From NCBI GenBank assembly GCA_948470475.1, contig OX419337.1, forward strand, positions 1,377,501 through 1,441,500: a stretch of DNA of 64,000 bases, read 5' to 3'. A model generated the notes under the pieces. That model worked only from the letters and a program-made list of their open reading frames with translations. It was not told the DNA's origin and searched no databases. This DNA is from Galaxea fascicularis. Taxonomy: Eukaryota; Cnidaria; Anthozoa; Scleractinia; Euphylliidae. The translations under genes and the position numbers were made by a program. Below, in pieces: positions 23,206 to 34,988 of this stretch; position 1 is the first letter of the stretch; each line of letters starts with the position of its first letter.

Positions 23206-23305
23206 ATGCGATTCAATAATGACCTCAATGTTCCTTGTAATCATCCCTCTTTACCAACAGGGAAGACCATTACATAGACAAGGACATACATTGGCGCAAT
23301 TCAAG

Positions 23306-24306
23306 ATGCATCTGTTCAGCATCCAAGTGTTTTTCTATCTATTTGTGCTGATGTGGGATAAAAACAACAGCATCCTCGGCCAAGGTAACTGGCAAGCAAA
23401 TTGTTGCTGTCTTTGTATACCGTTGATGCTGATGGCTGCTTTTTCCTCAAGTTGTTCAATTTGAGCCTCAAACAGGGCTACATTTGGCCACCGGCTTAAG
23501 ACAAAGGGTGTCTACCTTAAGGTGTTCGCCTCACACTGTTGCCCACAGTAAGAGTGTCACCATTGAACAGATTGTTTCTTAGAAATTTGATGGCCAACAC
23601 GAAAAAAGACAGGGACAGTTATTAACTAAAGTATCCAGGCACCTTGTTCCGACGAGATACACCCCTAACCCACTAGTGAATTAAATTCGGCGTTAGTTGA
23701 GATTGTTATCTTGCCGGCTTTGAACGTTTTTTAAAGGCTAATATACTTCAAAACAAAAGGAAACGAACATTTTACCCAAATTTAAAAATGCACTAAAAAC
23801 ACATTAATTCCAAGCTAGGCTAGTCTAAGTGACTACTCTTTCGCATGATATGGCTTATGATAAAAACAGAGTGGTACTGATATATTAATCACAGAACGAT
23901 TCTGATGATTTCAGAACAGTTGCCATTTCTTTATTAGTGGCTCAGGATCTCCGGCAAAGTTGAGACCTGATCTCGCGGTTATCTTGGGTTTTGTTTTAAA
24001 TTTGCGATCTTACAGAACACATTTTAATTGTCGATTATTTTTTCACTTGGAGGAATTGCCATGATAACCGATTTGATTGCTTGTATGTTGTTAACGGTGA
24101 TGATTGTTTTTAAGTTTATTGTAATTTTTACTGTTTGCAGAATGTGGTGCAGTGGTAAACAACACGCTAAGAAGCCCGGGATATCCAAACAGCTATCCTC
24201 GGTACAAACATTGTACTTATTGGATTCCAATCCCAGACGGCACGAAATTGATAATTAGATTTGAAGAATTTGACGTGGACCGTGATCGGTGGAAATCTTG
24301 CCAAAG
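23306..24306 (+). CDS. Secreted CUB-domain protein, first two exons only
   Basis: Exon 1 (23306-23384) encodes 26 residues with a clear signal peptide, MHLFSIQVFFYLFVLMW, and ends at a GT donor in phase 1. Exon 2 (24141-24306) starts after tttgcag and continues in frame: ECGAVVNNTLRSPGYPNSYP, then CTYWIP, a typical CUB start with its first Cys, the SPGYPxxYP signature and the CxWxI strand. It goes on to FEEFDVDRDR and ends at a strong donor. CUB domains are extracellular protein-binding modules of about 110 residues, so half of this one is still missing. I could not recognise the next exon anywhere up to 36.7 kb. The gene may continue through a transposon-laden intron or be a 3'-truncated pseudogene. 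It begins about 100 bases after a PLE remnant. Confidence 0.75.
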
Positions 24307-24309
24307 GTA

Positions 24310-25860
24310 AGTGAACAGACTGGCATTTTCCTCAACAGTTAATATGCCGTGAGTGAACTTAAATAAGGCAAGGATTAAGGTTCAATAAGAAACCCCGTTT
24401 CGTTACGTAATGATGAACCCATTGCCAGAAATTTAGGACAAGATGGCGGCGGCGCCTGCGCACCAAGGCCAGAATGGCGCCAAACTCATGTAAAGAAATG
24501 TATGGAGATATGAAATTATTTTCATATATACAGATAATTAGGTTGCGGTTCGTCATATCACGATTCGATACATGTTCAGTAGTGTATAAGCTTCGCATTT
24601 GACTTATCAACGGCTACTTAGATGGATGATTACTTACTTCCCGACGCCTTGACCAATCCATCACACATTGATGCTCCATTCTCCATACATCGCTTTAAAA
24701 TCGTAGCGAAGTCATGCCACAAACTCGTCCACTGGCAAGCAAACCCTTTCACAATGTGAATCATCACGACTCGATATAACTTCTGCGATGTTTAAACGAT
24801 CTTATTCTGCCGAAAAATGCATGAATTGCCCACGGCAAAATACTTCCAAGGACGTCCTTATCTTTCTCATTTTTCGTCTGTAGCACAGCAAGCGGACGCC
24901 ATATTTATGTATGAAAGAAAGCCACAAACTCGAAGCTTTCCCTGCACGAGCCGCCATTTTCTTTGTTGATCAACACTGGTGTTTCATGGGATGTAAACTG
25001 GGTTACAGTCCCCTAGCAACCCTAGATTTGGTTTGAATGGAAGTAAATACGCGCGAAAATCGAACACAGCTTAATTTATAAAGGCTATCACACTAATATT
25101 TAAACCAAAAAAATGTCGGACATTGTCGAGAATTACTTTGCACCAAATAAAATATCTACAGAGCTTAGACTGTGCAATATATCGTATGAAACAGCGTCTT
25201 TCCCACTCGTTTCAGCGTTTGCAGCCATATTGGATGTCTTTATCTCTCTTTATTCCTTTGCGTTATACAGTATACCGCTGGTAGTTGTTAGCGGGCTCGA
25301 AATGTCCGCGATTTCTGGCGATGCACTGCTACTTAAAAGAAGACTTTTCCTTTCTACTTGGAAGGTTTATGATCCGTTCATATCTTGCCGGGGAATCCTG
25401 ACATAAGCTATTTCGCTATGTTTTTTAAATATTAAAAATATTTTGGTACGTCATAATACCATATCCGAAAAAATAGCCTAAAACATTTGCTGTGTATTCT
25501 TTTATTGATGGCCAAAAACATTGCCTTTTTTTAACGTTCGCCAAAGTGTAAAAAGTATACGAGTTCTTGAAATTCATAACGTTACAGAAGTTGGCGTCCC
25601 GCACGCTTGTAAATTTGAAAGTTTTGTGCTGTTCAGTAAAAATTGGATTTTTCAGTTAAACAGAAACTGTTCAATTTATTAAGCTTGTATTTAAGGCTGC
25701 AATATCCCAAATTTGCAGTAATGATCGGAACTGTACGCTATTTCTCTGGGTTGTAGAATTTTTCTATTTTTTTTTTTTTTTGCCGGGTGCCCGGTAAGAG
25801 ACCACGAAAGTGATAACAACGAGCGTGATAGGCCTACACAACACCGATCCAAGACTATAC
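24310..25860. other. No further CUB exon recognised
   Basis: Expected position of the second CUB exon (a strand with YCG). I read all three plus frames and found no such pattern. The open stretch 25113-25406 has no CUB features. Confidence 0.4.
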
Positions 25861-25867
25861 AAGGTGT

Positions 25868-26110
25868 GGTGCATCCATATCTACAAGATCTTCTAACAAG
25901 TTATGTCCCAGCCAGATGCTTGCGATCCAGGATAGAAAATTTATTAAACGCCTGGAAGTATAAACTAGAGACCTGTGGAAGACCAGGTTTTTTCCGTTGC
26001 TGCCTCAATAACGAGGAACGCTTTACCTAGTCAAATTAGACAAGCAAAATCGCTGGACTTTATTTAAAAAGTCTCTTTTAAAAGCACTTCCGTTTAAACC
26101 AGCTTTTACC
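25868..26110 (+). mobile_element. Non-LTR retrotransposon ORF2 C-terminal remnant
   Basis: VHPYLQDLLTSYVPARCLRS, then ENLLN and YKLETCGRPGFF, then after a frameshift LPSQIRQAKSLD and KSLLKALPFKPAF. This is the standard C-terminal pattern of jockey/CR1-like LINE reverse transcriptase proteins. The upstream part is missing. Confidence 0.65.
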
Positions 26111-26674
26111 TATGAAATCAATCATGCATTTGTACTTTTTCCTTGTTTCGTAGTTTCTTATTGTTATTTTGAAGTTTCATTGGACTTTTTGGATTTTGGT
26201 ACTATAAAAATTTTAGTATATCTTCTAGAGATCTGCCCCTTTTATACGTACGAATTGGGGGATCCCTGAAAAACTTGATTAGTAGTGGTTGTTGTCGGGT
26301 AAATGCCACTTTTACATCTGTCGCTTATTTAGTTTGCATTTTTGATGAACTGAAAGTTTTCTGATTTTAGATATTATCTATGACAGTATTTTCATGATAA
26401 GAGTTTTTGACTGCTGATGGTGGCGACCAGTATAGATAAATGCGTGTACTGAAATGCGTCAGTCGCGTTGAACTGTGTTTTTACATCTAGCACAGCCTCG
26501 TTTGCCAATGATTCGCCTTTAAAAACGTTGGTGCCAAGGAACGTTCTCTCGGAGTTGGATATTTCATTCCTGTTATGGTTGTGGTATTAACAGAGATTCT
26601 TAACAGAAATGTTCTTTTTAAACTTCTCGTCCAAAAAAGATATGTATTGACGATATATTCGTAATTAAACATCT

Positions 26675-27701
26675 GGGCCGAGTTGCTCGAAGCATGGTTG
26701 GCTCTAACCCAGGCTAAATACCATGACAACCTATAGGTTTCAATACAACTTAAAGGAACAGTGTCACGGCTGGGCATGCGTATTAATTCGTATTATTTTT
26801 GAGAGATTTTTTGAGCAGTCCTCCATCTTGAATTTTACGCAAGGTTAGATTCATTGCAATATACTCAAGAATACGCACTGGAATAACCAAGATTTTTTAC
26901 TTTATGGTTTCTGTTTTGTTTTTTCTCGAACATACTTAACTGTGGTTGCGTGTTTCTCAATAATATGGGCGGTGAAGTCAGAGAAGATTCCACGACGGTA
27001 AGTTTCTTTCGAGCCTCGTATGAACGTGACAAAATTGACTTATTAATTTTTTTGTTTTGATGTGAAAGACGATTATAACTTACATCAAACATAATATACC
27101 TCGTAGGAAAGCTGAGCCTCGTGCTCGTGCAAGAGTACATGCTCTACGAAAACGACAAGAGGAACTAATTGGGGTTGTTGCAAAGCTGACCTTCATTGCC
27201 ATTCGAGTGATAGATGTCTTCCGAACTCAGAGTCACTCGAGCAGCCGCACTTGAGCTTCGAAGAGACCCACGACGAGAAAACAATGTTGTCTAAGTTAAT
27301 TCGTCGCTGTCCTCTTTGCCAAACCCTATCACACTCCTTTTTTGACGAGATTCGCCTTCTTGCGCTCCCAGGACGATGGCCGGCACGACCAGACATGGTA
27401 GCAGGTAAACAGACTGTGTTCTCAAATCGGTCTCCAGGAAGCAGGATGTTAGAAATAAGTTAACAACTGTAAACTATAGATCCAGCTTCCAGAAAGCAAT
27501 TCGCTTCTTGAGAGATTTCTGCACGGATGGCAATGATATAGTACGATATAAATCGATGATTTCGCTCGTCGACAGATTTGAAAAAACTTGCCAGTTAAAT
27601 CAAAATTTTCGAGCGTTATTGCGCATGCGTCAATCTCATGACACTGTTCCTTTAACCAATGGTTAGCGCTAACCAGGCTTTGATCATGAGCAACTCGGCC
27701 C
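26675..27701. mobile_element. 1.0-kb element with inverted termini GGGCCGAGTTGCTC
   Basis: Ends are GGGCCGAGTTGCTCGAAGC and the diverged complement. A second inverted pair, AAAGGAACAGTGTCA, lies about 80 and 50 bases inside. The minus strand at 27396-27193 encodes VWQRGQRRINLDNIVFSSWV then SDSEFGRHLS, which resembles the N-terminal region of a repetitive cnidarian protein type (from memory, weak). Probably two nested non-autonomous elements. Confidence 0.5.
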
Positions 27702-28009
27702 TGGTCGTAAGTGCGACCACTATAAATACGGCGCATTTAAGTTCGGCTTAGACGTCCAAGACAACTAAGACGTCACATAACTTCAGACGTTCAATTCGTC
27801 TGACATGTAAGACGTCTGTGAAGTCGTTGACGTCCTCTGGTATAAATTACTATTTTGTTTGTTTATTTTTTCCAACGTTGTGGTCTGCATGCATTCATTG
27901 CCATCTTGGATGAAGCCCCGTCCATAGATTTCATCGTGAAATAGTTAATCGTTCAGCAGCGTGCTGAAGTCTTCGACGACAGCAGTTATTCATGATGTTT
28001 CCATCGCCA

Positions 28010-28140
28010 AGGACCAAAGGTATGAAGAATTCAAAACCAACATCTCGCATTTCAAAGCACATCTTATCAGACGAGGATACCCAGAAACTAGATATGAGAA
28101 CACCATCAACACAGTTCCTTGCAAAAGTTACATTTAATCC
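28010..28140 (+). mobile_element. Small Penelope-like element fragment
   Basis: The plus strand encodes EEFKTNISHFKAHLIRRGYP, the pattern of the PLE linker after the reverse transcriptase (FKxxLxxRGYP). The frame then breaks before LAKVTF. Ends are not defined. Confidence 0.5.
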
Positions 28141-28144
28141 AAAA

Positions 28145-29425
28145 ATAACCACTAATTGGCAAATTTTCAAGGTTTACCCAATTGTTTTGCTTAAAAGATA
28201 TATTCATTAGAACAAAGCTCTAAGCGGGCTATTACACGTGGATGGAGTTGTGTCAGTGTCTGCCACTCCCATTGTAATCACCAGCGCTTTGTCCAATGCG
28301 ACCTGGAAGGATGGATCCCCTCTGTGCAAAACAGGGGTTTGAAGATCGATCATTACTAGTATCACCTCACGTGATTTGTTAAGTGATTTTCAATATGGCG
28401 GGTAAAGTTATTGGACAAATCTTTCAATGGATGGGGTATCCCAATGTACTTTTTCAACGTTTTTCAGTATTTTAAAAATACTATTGAGACCGAAGGCTTG
28501 TTTTTGCGATAGCCTTTGTTGGGATCAAGTTTTCAAGAGCGCGGCATTTACAATGGAAACATGCGAGCGAGTGGCTCATATGTCGCAGAGTTTGTTCCAC
28601 TTTGGATGTTTTCGGAGAACTAGTTCAGCGATACGTGTCATATTCCGATCCCAGAAAAGGAGCTTTGGCATTTGGCACATCAAGTTTGTTTTCCGTTATT
28701 AGTTTCATTCCTTTAATCCCTTTCGTGGATACATTTCGTTTCATCAGTCCATCCAAAGCAAACGCAAAGGTCTATGCTGAATTGTTGCCAGGTAGCAGCT
28801 GAAGTTCACAGCAAAATGCATAGTATCAAACCGGATGAGAGAGGTTTAAAAGCCTTGTAAAAGTTGATAAAGCCACGTAGAACTTGACAAGGCTTGCAAG
28901 TTATGCCGAAATATAAATTATACAGCACCAAGCCTGTTACCAAATATATTCGTAACACCATTGTTTTATTTATCACCATATTTTCTTTCTTTTTGGCGCT
29001 AAATGTTTACAGATAATATATTTTAATTATTTCAAAATTCACCACTGAGACCTAATGTGTACTGAAGAAATACATCCCCAAATTTGAAACGTGGCACAAT
29101 AAGACAACAGAGATACTCAACCAGTTAACAGTTAAACACAGGAACTCGACTAGCAGACAAAATTAAAACTCGCACCGGCGGTAATCAAGCCTAGGAATTG
29201 AAAAAAACAAAAAACAAAAAACAGGCAGCACAGAAAAAAAAGACTAAAAAAATTCACAGAAAGTCGCCAAATGATTATTTTATACAAGTTGTTGGCAAGC
29301 TTGTGAATTTTAAACATGTGGACAATTAACAGGCCTGTTTTCATCTAGATTAAATAATTTTAAGCATAAACTCTTTCAATTATTCCTTAAGTTTGCTAGT
29401 AATGTTTTTCATCTCGAAGAATTAA
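28145..29425. other. No gene recognised
   Basis: 28500-28800 is open in two plus frames without recognisable domain; the rest is AT-rich. Confidence 0.4.
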
Positions 29426-29429
29426 TGTG

Positions 29430-29691
29430 TCATGCGTGTCGTTTTTCTCTTTATTGTAACTGCATTAGAAGGTAATTAATTGATTAGTTAATTAATTAAG
29501 TAATTAGATTGTGATTAGCATATATCACCTTTTATTCATGTTTAACCATAAATTTGTCTAGTTTTAGTTAGGCATTGTTTTATATGTGTTCTGTACCGTT
29601 GTGAAGGCCGTAAGTTAGATAACTCATTGGGTTAATTACGTCACCTTCGTTAAATAAAGAATATTGTATTGTATTGTATTGTATTGTATTG
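29430..29691 (+). mobile_element. Probable LINE 3' tail ending in (ATTGT)n
   Basis: AT-rich sequence ending in aataaagaatattgtattg and five to six copies of ATTGT (29661-29691). LINE copies commonly end in such a short tandem tail after a polyadenylation-like signal. No coding part is recognisable. Confidence 0.4.
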
Positions 29692-30156
29692 CAAATCTGA
29701 AACAAAGATGCATCCAAACTAGCACCTACACACAAGAATTGATGAGCACATGCAACTCAACAACTACTAGGATCGTAAATCACGAAGGAATTGAACCTCC
29801 GTTACATCAGATTGACTAACTGGAAATTGAGCTAACGAGAAAACGACGGGTGTTAATTTTAGCAGGACCGTCCCTAAATCAAAATAGTGTTCTCACTAAC
29901 TGATCATGATTCGAATTATTTTCAACAAAAATACACACAAATGCTTCTACAAAGCAATAAACAGTTTACACACTCAGACACTATTACACAAGAAAGCTTG
30001 CACAGCTGACCACTTAGTGTACGAAGGAAAAATAATAGATTTTATCAGCCTTCTTATCCTTCGGCTTGTATTGCGTCCTGAAGCTAAACTGCACGAGCCA
30101 CGCGAATTCGCGGCCCGTTGCAATGTGATGTTAAACTGGAAGAGATGAGTTTACTG

Positions 30157-30231
30157 TAGCCTGCGAGCAAGTTCTCTCGAGAGGTAAGAGAGAGAGAGGG
30201 TCTACCACCGGGAGAGCTTGCTCGCAGGCTA
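30157..30231. mobile_element. 75-bp MITE, TAGCCTGCG family, 9-bp target duplication
   Basis: Ends TAGCCTGCGAGCAAG and its exact complement. AGTTTACTG is repeated directly on both sides (30148-30156 and 30232-30240). A 9-bp duplication fits Mutator-like elements. Confidence 0.8.
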
Positions 30232-30550
30232 AGTTTACTGTACAATAAGACACATTCGCCCCGTCCCTCCTGGGACGCCTCTACTGAATAAAATTAGTGA
30301 TGCTACAAGACCTTATTTCTTCATCTGGTTCAAGCTTTAAGCTCTTTAACTCTTCAGTAAACTGTTTCGAATCTCTTATCGAGTGCTGCGTTTCACCTAA
30401 TCCCAGACCCAGATCTCACTGCAGCTGTGAAAATGTGAGGTCTGGTAAAGTTCGATACAAGGCCATTTCTGGTTCGTTACGAGAAGAAATAATGCCTCAT
30501 TCTAATCTGTTCTGTGATTGGCTCTTTCCTTCACAGTTCGGCTTCGGAGA

Positions 30551-30980
30551 TCAAAGGCTCCTGTAAGCCAGCTCATAGATGAGGAAAATTATTTTAGAAC
30601 AACTTTATTTTCTTAAAAAAGAAACAAGAATTCTGTACGTTTCGTAAGCGCGTCTCTGGAACCGTTCTCGCGCTAATATTTTTCGTAAATTCATTTCAAT
30701 TTAGTTTTGTAAACGTTTTTGGTCCTGATAAAATCTCCGACCACTCCAAAGGTGAGATAATATCAAAGTACTTTGCGAAAGTCCCATGTGTCATTAGTGT
30801 CATTAGTCACGCTGAACAGTCACGATTGTTTTGAGCGATTCCAGCGCACTAACAAACATTAGTCAGCTCAAACCTTTTTCTCTTTAAGATGAGATATTTT
30901 ATCCATCTATGTATGTTTTGAGCTAAAGTTAATTTGATTTTCCAAACATGATTTTTTTTGTCCGAACAGATTAGCTTGCC
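30551..30980. repeat. Dispersed repeat, short copy (partner at 20893-21545)
   Basis: See partner; same order of shared blocks. It ends about 40 bases before the minisatellite foldback element. Confidence 0.6.
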
Positions 30981-31017
30981 GGTAAACTTTCTTCAATACA
31001 ACCATCCGCCTTACTCG

Positions 31018-33088
31018 GCATATTGTAAAACATGGACTGGATTGGATTTGTAAAACATGGACTGGATTTGTAAAACATGGATTTGTAAAAGGTGGATTTG
31101 TAAAACATGGATTTGTAAAACATGGATTTGTAAAACAAGTTGTAAAATAAGGATTTGTAAAAGGTGGATTTGTCAAACGTGGATTGTTAAAAAAAAATTA
31201 TTCGTGTTTATTCTCTTTTTTTTTTTGCGACTTTCTGCGTGCTTTTTCGCGTGTTTGCTGGCTGCACAGTGTTTACGTATCCGAGTTCACTGATAAAGCT
31301 CAGGTAAAATGGGGTTGGAAGGCCTACACGACTCCTGTTCGCGTGTTTGCCGCTTCTATCTTGGTTCTATTGACCGATTTAGCTTCTTGCTTGTTTTCAG
31401 TGGGGCAACACGGTGGTTTAGAGGATAACATGGTGGTGATAGTGATTGAAACAGTCATGTGCTTAAATGTCGCCTGCTATGTATTCTGATACCGAAGGTC
31501 ATTTCTGGGTTTAAATTCTGCATTTATCGCCTGTTTGTTTTGACCCTTGTTGTTTCTGTTTAGCAACTGTGGTCCTATACATGCCATCTGAAGCATTTTG
31601 TCTAGCTTTGGTTTGGCTCGTTTCAGTGCGTTCGGTGACAGTACAGCCTCTCTCTTCAGTGTTATCAAGGATAGGAATTTAAGCCGTGTAATATGATAAT
31701 CTTTATCTTGCAGTGTTTGTACATTACCGGGCCCGGTTATTTGGTTTTGTAGCAAGACGTTGTGTTTCTTTTGCGGCTATTCGTCTCTTTATCCTTTCTT
31801 TTGTATTGTAGCTTCTTAGAGAGCTTTGCAACACGTGAAGTTGAGCGCTAAAACCCGCTCTAATTACGGCTGTGTCATTGTCATCGTTTCGCTCCGCTCT
31901 GTAACTGCGGTTATAGTATTTTTCCTCCTTTTGGTTTTGGCTGTGTTTGGGTACGCCATTAAATGATAGGCAACATCATGGTTTGGATGCTTCCTTGTGG
32001 ATCTCATCAGTTGCCGGGAATAGCTTGAGAAAAAGAGTTACTCTTTAGGTAACGTCATCGCCTTTGTGACCGAAGTCGAAGCACGAATACTCCATCATGA
32101 TGGCATATGGCTCGTGACAAAACCTCAGAAACCCGGAAATATTTCTGTGGCCTTTGACACTATGGAGGATACCTGCCTCCTTTTCGAAGCGTCTCTTTGA
32201 GTCGGCGGATTCACCTTTCATCTTCTTTATGCAAATATGGCGCTGCACTTCTCCAAATTTAAAATCCGCCAAATAGACGACCCAAATGTCCCGATTGCAA
32301 GCTCTTCTTTGATTTTTACTGAGTTCCATGAGAACTCTGGAAACTCAAATGCACGTCGTCGTTTTTTTAGTCAGAGATGGAAGCTTAAAACAAGCCGCCA
32401 TCTCTTCCTCGCGCAATTCCCTGACTTTCCAGCGCATAATTAAAATATGCAAAATTATTTCAGTCAAAGGTCTACAATGCATTTTTAAACTTCCGGGCTT
32501 TTGACAGCCTGGTCGCTTTTTTGTCACGTACACTTTTGATTGTCCTATTCTTCCCTTAAAACGTTAGGAATCGTTCTGGACCCGCTCCTGTGTATTAAGA
32601 TGTTTATTATTTAACTGAAATAAAAAAATAAAAAAAAATGCGCCGAGTACATTGTTGAGTTAAATATAAGCACGCGGGAAGTTTTTTTTGAACACGTGAG
32701 AAGTGCCGAGAGAGGCACGAGCCGTAAGCGAGTGCTTCTCGCGCACTTCTCGATTGTCCTTACACATTTCGAAATGCTAACGTTACGCAACAATGGACAA
32801 AAACGAGCTTTTTTTCAGTAAATATTTATATGTCAAGCGACATCTGAGTAAAATTAAAATGGGACAGACAAAAAAGTAAACAAATCAACAGTCTAACAAT
32901 TCCATTTTCTTTCTACAAATCCACGTTTTACAAATCCATATTTTACAAATCCATGTTTTACAAATCCACCTTTTACAAATCCATGTTTTACAAATCCACC
33001 TTTTACAAATCCACCTTTTACAAATCCATGTTTTACAAATCCAGTCCATGTTTTACAAATCCAATCCAGTCCATGTTTTACAATATGC
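31018..33088. mobile_element. 2.1-kb foldback element with minisatellite termini
   Basis: Both ends are the same tandem array in opposite orientation: about 31018-31190 and 32920-33088. The unit is about 14-15 bp (GGATTTGTAAAACAT with variants). The outermost bases match exactly over more than 50 positions (CATATTGTAAAACATGG, then actggattggatttg). The interior holds a protein-kinase fragment on minus and no transposase I can recognise. Foldback and Galileo elements of flies have comparable repeat-built termini; the comparison is by analogy. Confidence 0.75.
32045..32329 (-). pseudogene. Protein-kinase N-lobe fragment inside the foldback element
   Basis: The translation shows, in order, a decayed glycine loop (IWVVYLADF), the ATP-binding lysine region (ICIKKMKGES), the helix C glutamate (FEKEAGIL), HRNISGFLRFC, and a hinge (AIMMEYSCFDF). 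This is the N-lobe of a Ser/Thr or Tyr-like kinase. The catalytic loop (HRD) and DFG are absent, so it cannot be a working kinase. A further minus-strand open stretch at 31755-31477 (HITRLKFLSLITLKREAVLS) may belong to the same captured transcript; not recognised. Capture of a host exon is the simplest reading. Confidence 0.6.
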
Positions 33089-33181
33089 GCAAAACTTATA
33101 TATTTTAATTGACTGAAGTTTATTTAATACATTGTCGATAAGAACGTTGAGTGGAGACACCACAGTTACAATGGACGTGTT

Positions 33182-33906
33182 ATTAAAGTGCCTATCACCC
33201 CTAGCCGGTTTGTTTTTTTCTGAAAAGTGGACATGGTAAAAAAGCATTAACAAAGAAAAAAACTGGAGTAGAAGCGCTCTGTGATTTTTAAAACGCAATC
33301 GAAATCAAGGTTTTCGAAGCTAAAACTGCGCACGAAGAAGTCTGGCACCAGTATCAGTCGTGACGTCAACCCGGTATCTCCACAACATACGAACGACTAA
33401 AACTATAAGCGATTCAGTGAGAAATCCACCCGAGGCGAACGATTTTGGCTGACAAAATGTCTGAAAGTCAATCCGACTCCGAGATAAGCGATTACTCTGT
33501 TGATTCAGAATACAACTATATCCCTGGATATATATACCCAGTTCTTTCTACGTTTTTTCGCCTCGGAACGGGCATCACCGAAGAAAGGTATAGCGTGAAG
33601 AATTATACCTTTCTGCAAATCTGGAAAGGCAGAACATCCCCCGCCACACACCTTCCCGGCAAATTTCCTTCTGTTGAGAAAAGGTAAAGATACCAGGTTG
33701 ACGTCACAAGCTAGTTAGTTCCCAGGCTTTCGATTGCTCCTTTTTGAATTCAAAGTGGCGGAAAAATGAGCTTTTCGGGGGTTTTTGCCCTCTGATAAAA
33801 AGAAGTCAAAGGGCAGAATAAGGTTTATTTCTTCACAGAGCATCTTTGGTAGACATAAATTATCGGAATATCATTATCAGTAGGTAGCGGTGATAGGCAC
33901 TTTAAT
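33182..33906. mobile_element. 725-bp element with 17-bp inverted termini and an acidic ORF
   Basis: The ends are ATTAAAGTGCCTATCACC and its complement. Inside on plus, 33445-33687 is open for 80 codons (MADKMSESQSDSEISDYSVD...), with an acidic Ser/Asp N terminus. No family recognised. It could be a non-autonomous transposon carrying a captured exon; the ORF may be fortuitous. Confidence 0.55.
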
Positions 33907-34254
33907 ACACTTTTCATGAGCCAGATGGTCACAAAGGGAAGAAAGTAAGAGGGTCTGAATGGGGTTAACCAACTAGCGACAAAGGGCGAAAAATATTACC
34001 GACTACCGACAAAAACGAGGAAAAAATTATCGATTAGCGACAAATAAATTCTAACCGACAACCGACATGGTCCGACGTTATAGGGATGTTTGTATTCGGC
34101 AGAACAGCATTTTGAATTTATTTCTAACTCATCAGGAAATGTCCAGATCCTTTGGTGGGCTCTATTTCACCAGACGTAACCACATTAATTCCACATTTAG
34201 CCAATTATAGAATTTCCTCCAAAGTCCTGGTATCCTCCTTTTCTGGGAGAAGCG

Positions 34255-34770
34255 GGGGTCGAAACAACTAGAAAATGGCTTCGTGAAAGACCAAACCCGC
34301 CTCGAACTGTTTCGGTCTTCTACACACTTACTAGAATTCACAAACCGACACAAGTCGGGAGACCAATAATATCAGTATGCAAAGCATACGACACATTCTA
34401 TGAAAAGAAACCTCCTATCCCTACACCACTACTTAAAGAAGCGATCAGGCTAATTTAACAAGAAAATTCATTCAGCTTAATGGAAAGAATTATCTCCAAA
34501 CACATGAAAACAAAGATGGCAGTCGCGTTTGCCAATATTTTCGTGGCCAAAGTTGAAACAGAAAACATAATTATAAGCCAAAGCGCAAACCAACCGCTTA
34601 TTTGGAAAGGCTCCATAGACCGGACATATTCTTCCTCTGAAACACAAACAAACACCATCCTACAATCAAATTCACGGCTGAAGTTTCAGATACTGAAATA
34701 CCTTTCTTGGACACCAGCATCTACAAAGGCGTTAGATTCGAAAGAAAATCAGTTCTTGATGTGCGAACCC
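34255..34770 (+). mobile_element. Penelope-like reverse transcriptase remnant
   Basis: Three frames in turn carry PLE reverse-transcriptase blocks. FYTLTRIHKPTQVGRPIIS comes first (the RT block with RPI), then KMAVAFANIFVAKVETE leading to a mutated catalytic site (GSIDR where YIDD is expected), then TIKFTAEVSDTEIPFLDTSI. Frameshifts separate them, so the copy is dead. It ends at a short palindromic MITE. Confidence 0.75.
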
Positions 34771-34882
34771 TCTCTCCTCCGCAGAGGTCTCTTTTTGTGT
34801 CGTTGGGAGGCTGGGGAGAGGGAAAATGAAAGCGCGCGTGGGTCGATGGGAAGGGGAAAGAGAGAAGAGGAGACCTCTGCTA
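34767..34882. mobile_element. Short palindromic MITE
   Basis: GCAGAGGTCTC near the left end and GAGACCTCTGC at the right end, interior C/T-rich opposed to G/A-rich. It separates the PLE remnant from the possible exon at 34925. Confidence 0.55.
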
Positions 34883-34924
34883 TATAATGTGCGGTTTTCT
34901 GCCAGAAATTGTGGTTCTCTGGCA

Positions 34925-34988
34925 ATGGCGGAACCAGAGGAAGATTTAGAGGATTTTGAGTTCTCATTTAAAGATCTAAGTATAGAAG
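34925..34988 (+). other. Possible first coding exon of an unrecognised gene
   Basis: An ATG opens 21 codons of very acidic peptide (MAEPEEDLEDFEFSFKDLS) ending at a good donor (GAAG then gttagt). It follows a short palindromic MITE and precedes the N gap. It could be the start of a gene whose next exon lies in or beyond the gap. It does not resemble the N terminus of MBOAT1/2. No protein family recognised. Confidence 0.25.

Noticed and set aside
24446..24493. ATGGCGGCGGCGCC start of a gene on plus
   Set aside because: Frame ends within about 17 codons with no donor in frame.
29768..29846. tRNA-like sequence on minus (gttagctcaatt, ggttcaattcc)
   Set aside because: A- and B-box-like matches only; stems do not pair convincingly. 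Could be a decayed SINE; too weak to list.
31018..31190. CRISPR-like direct repeats
   Set aside because: Units are contiguous, without unique spacers, and the organism is eukaryotic; it is a minisatellite.
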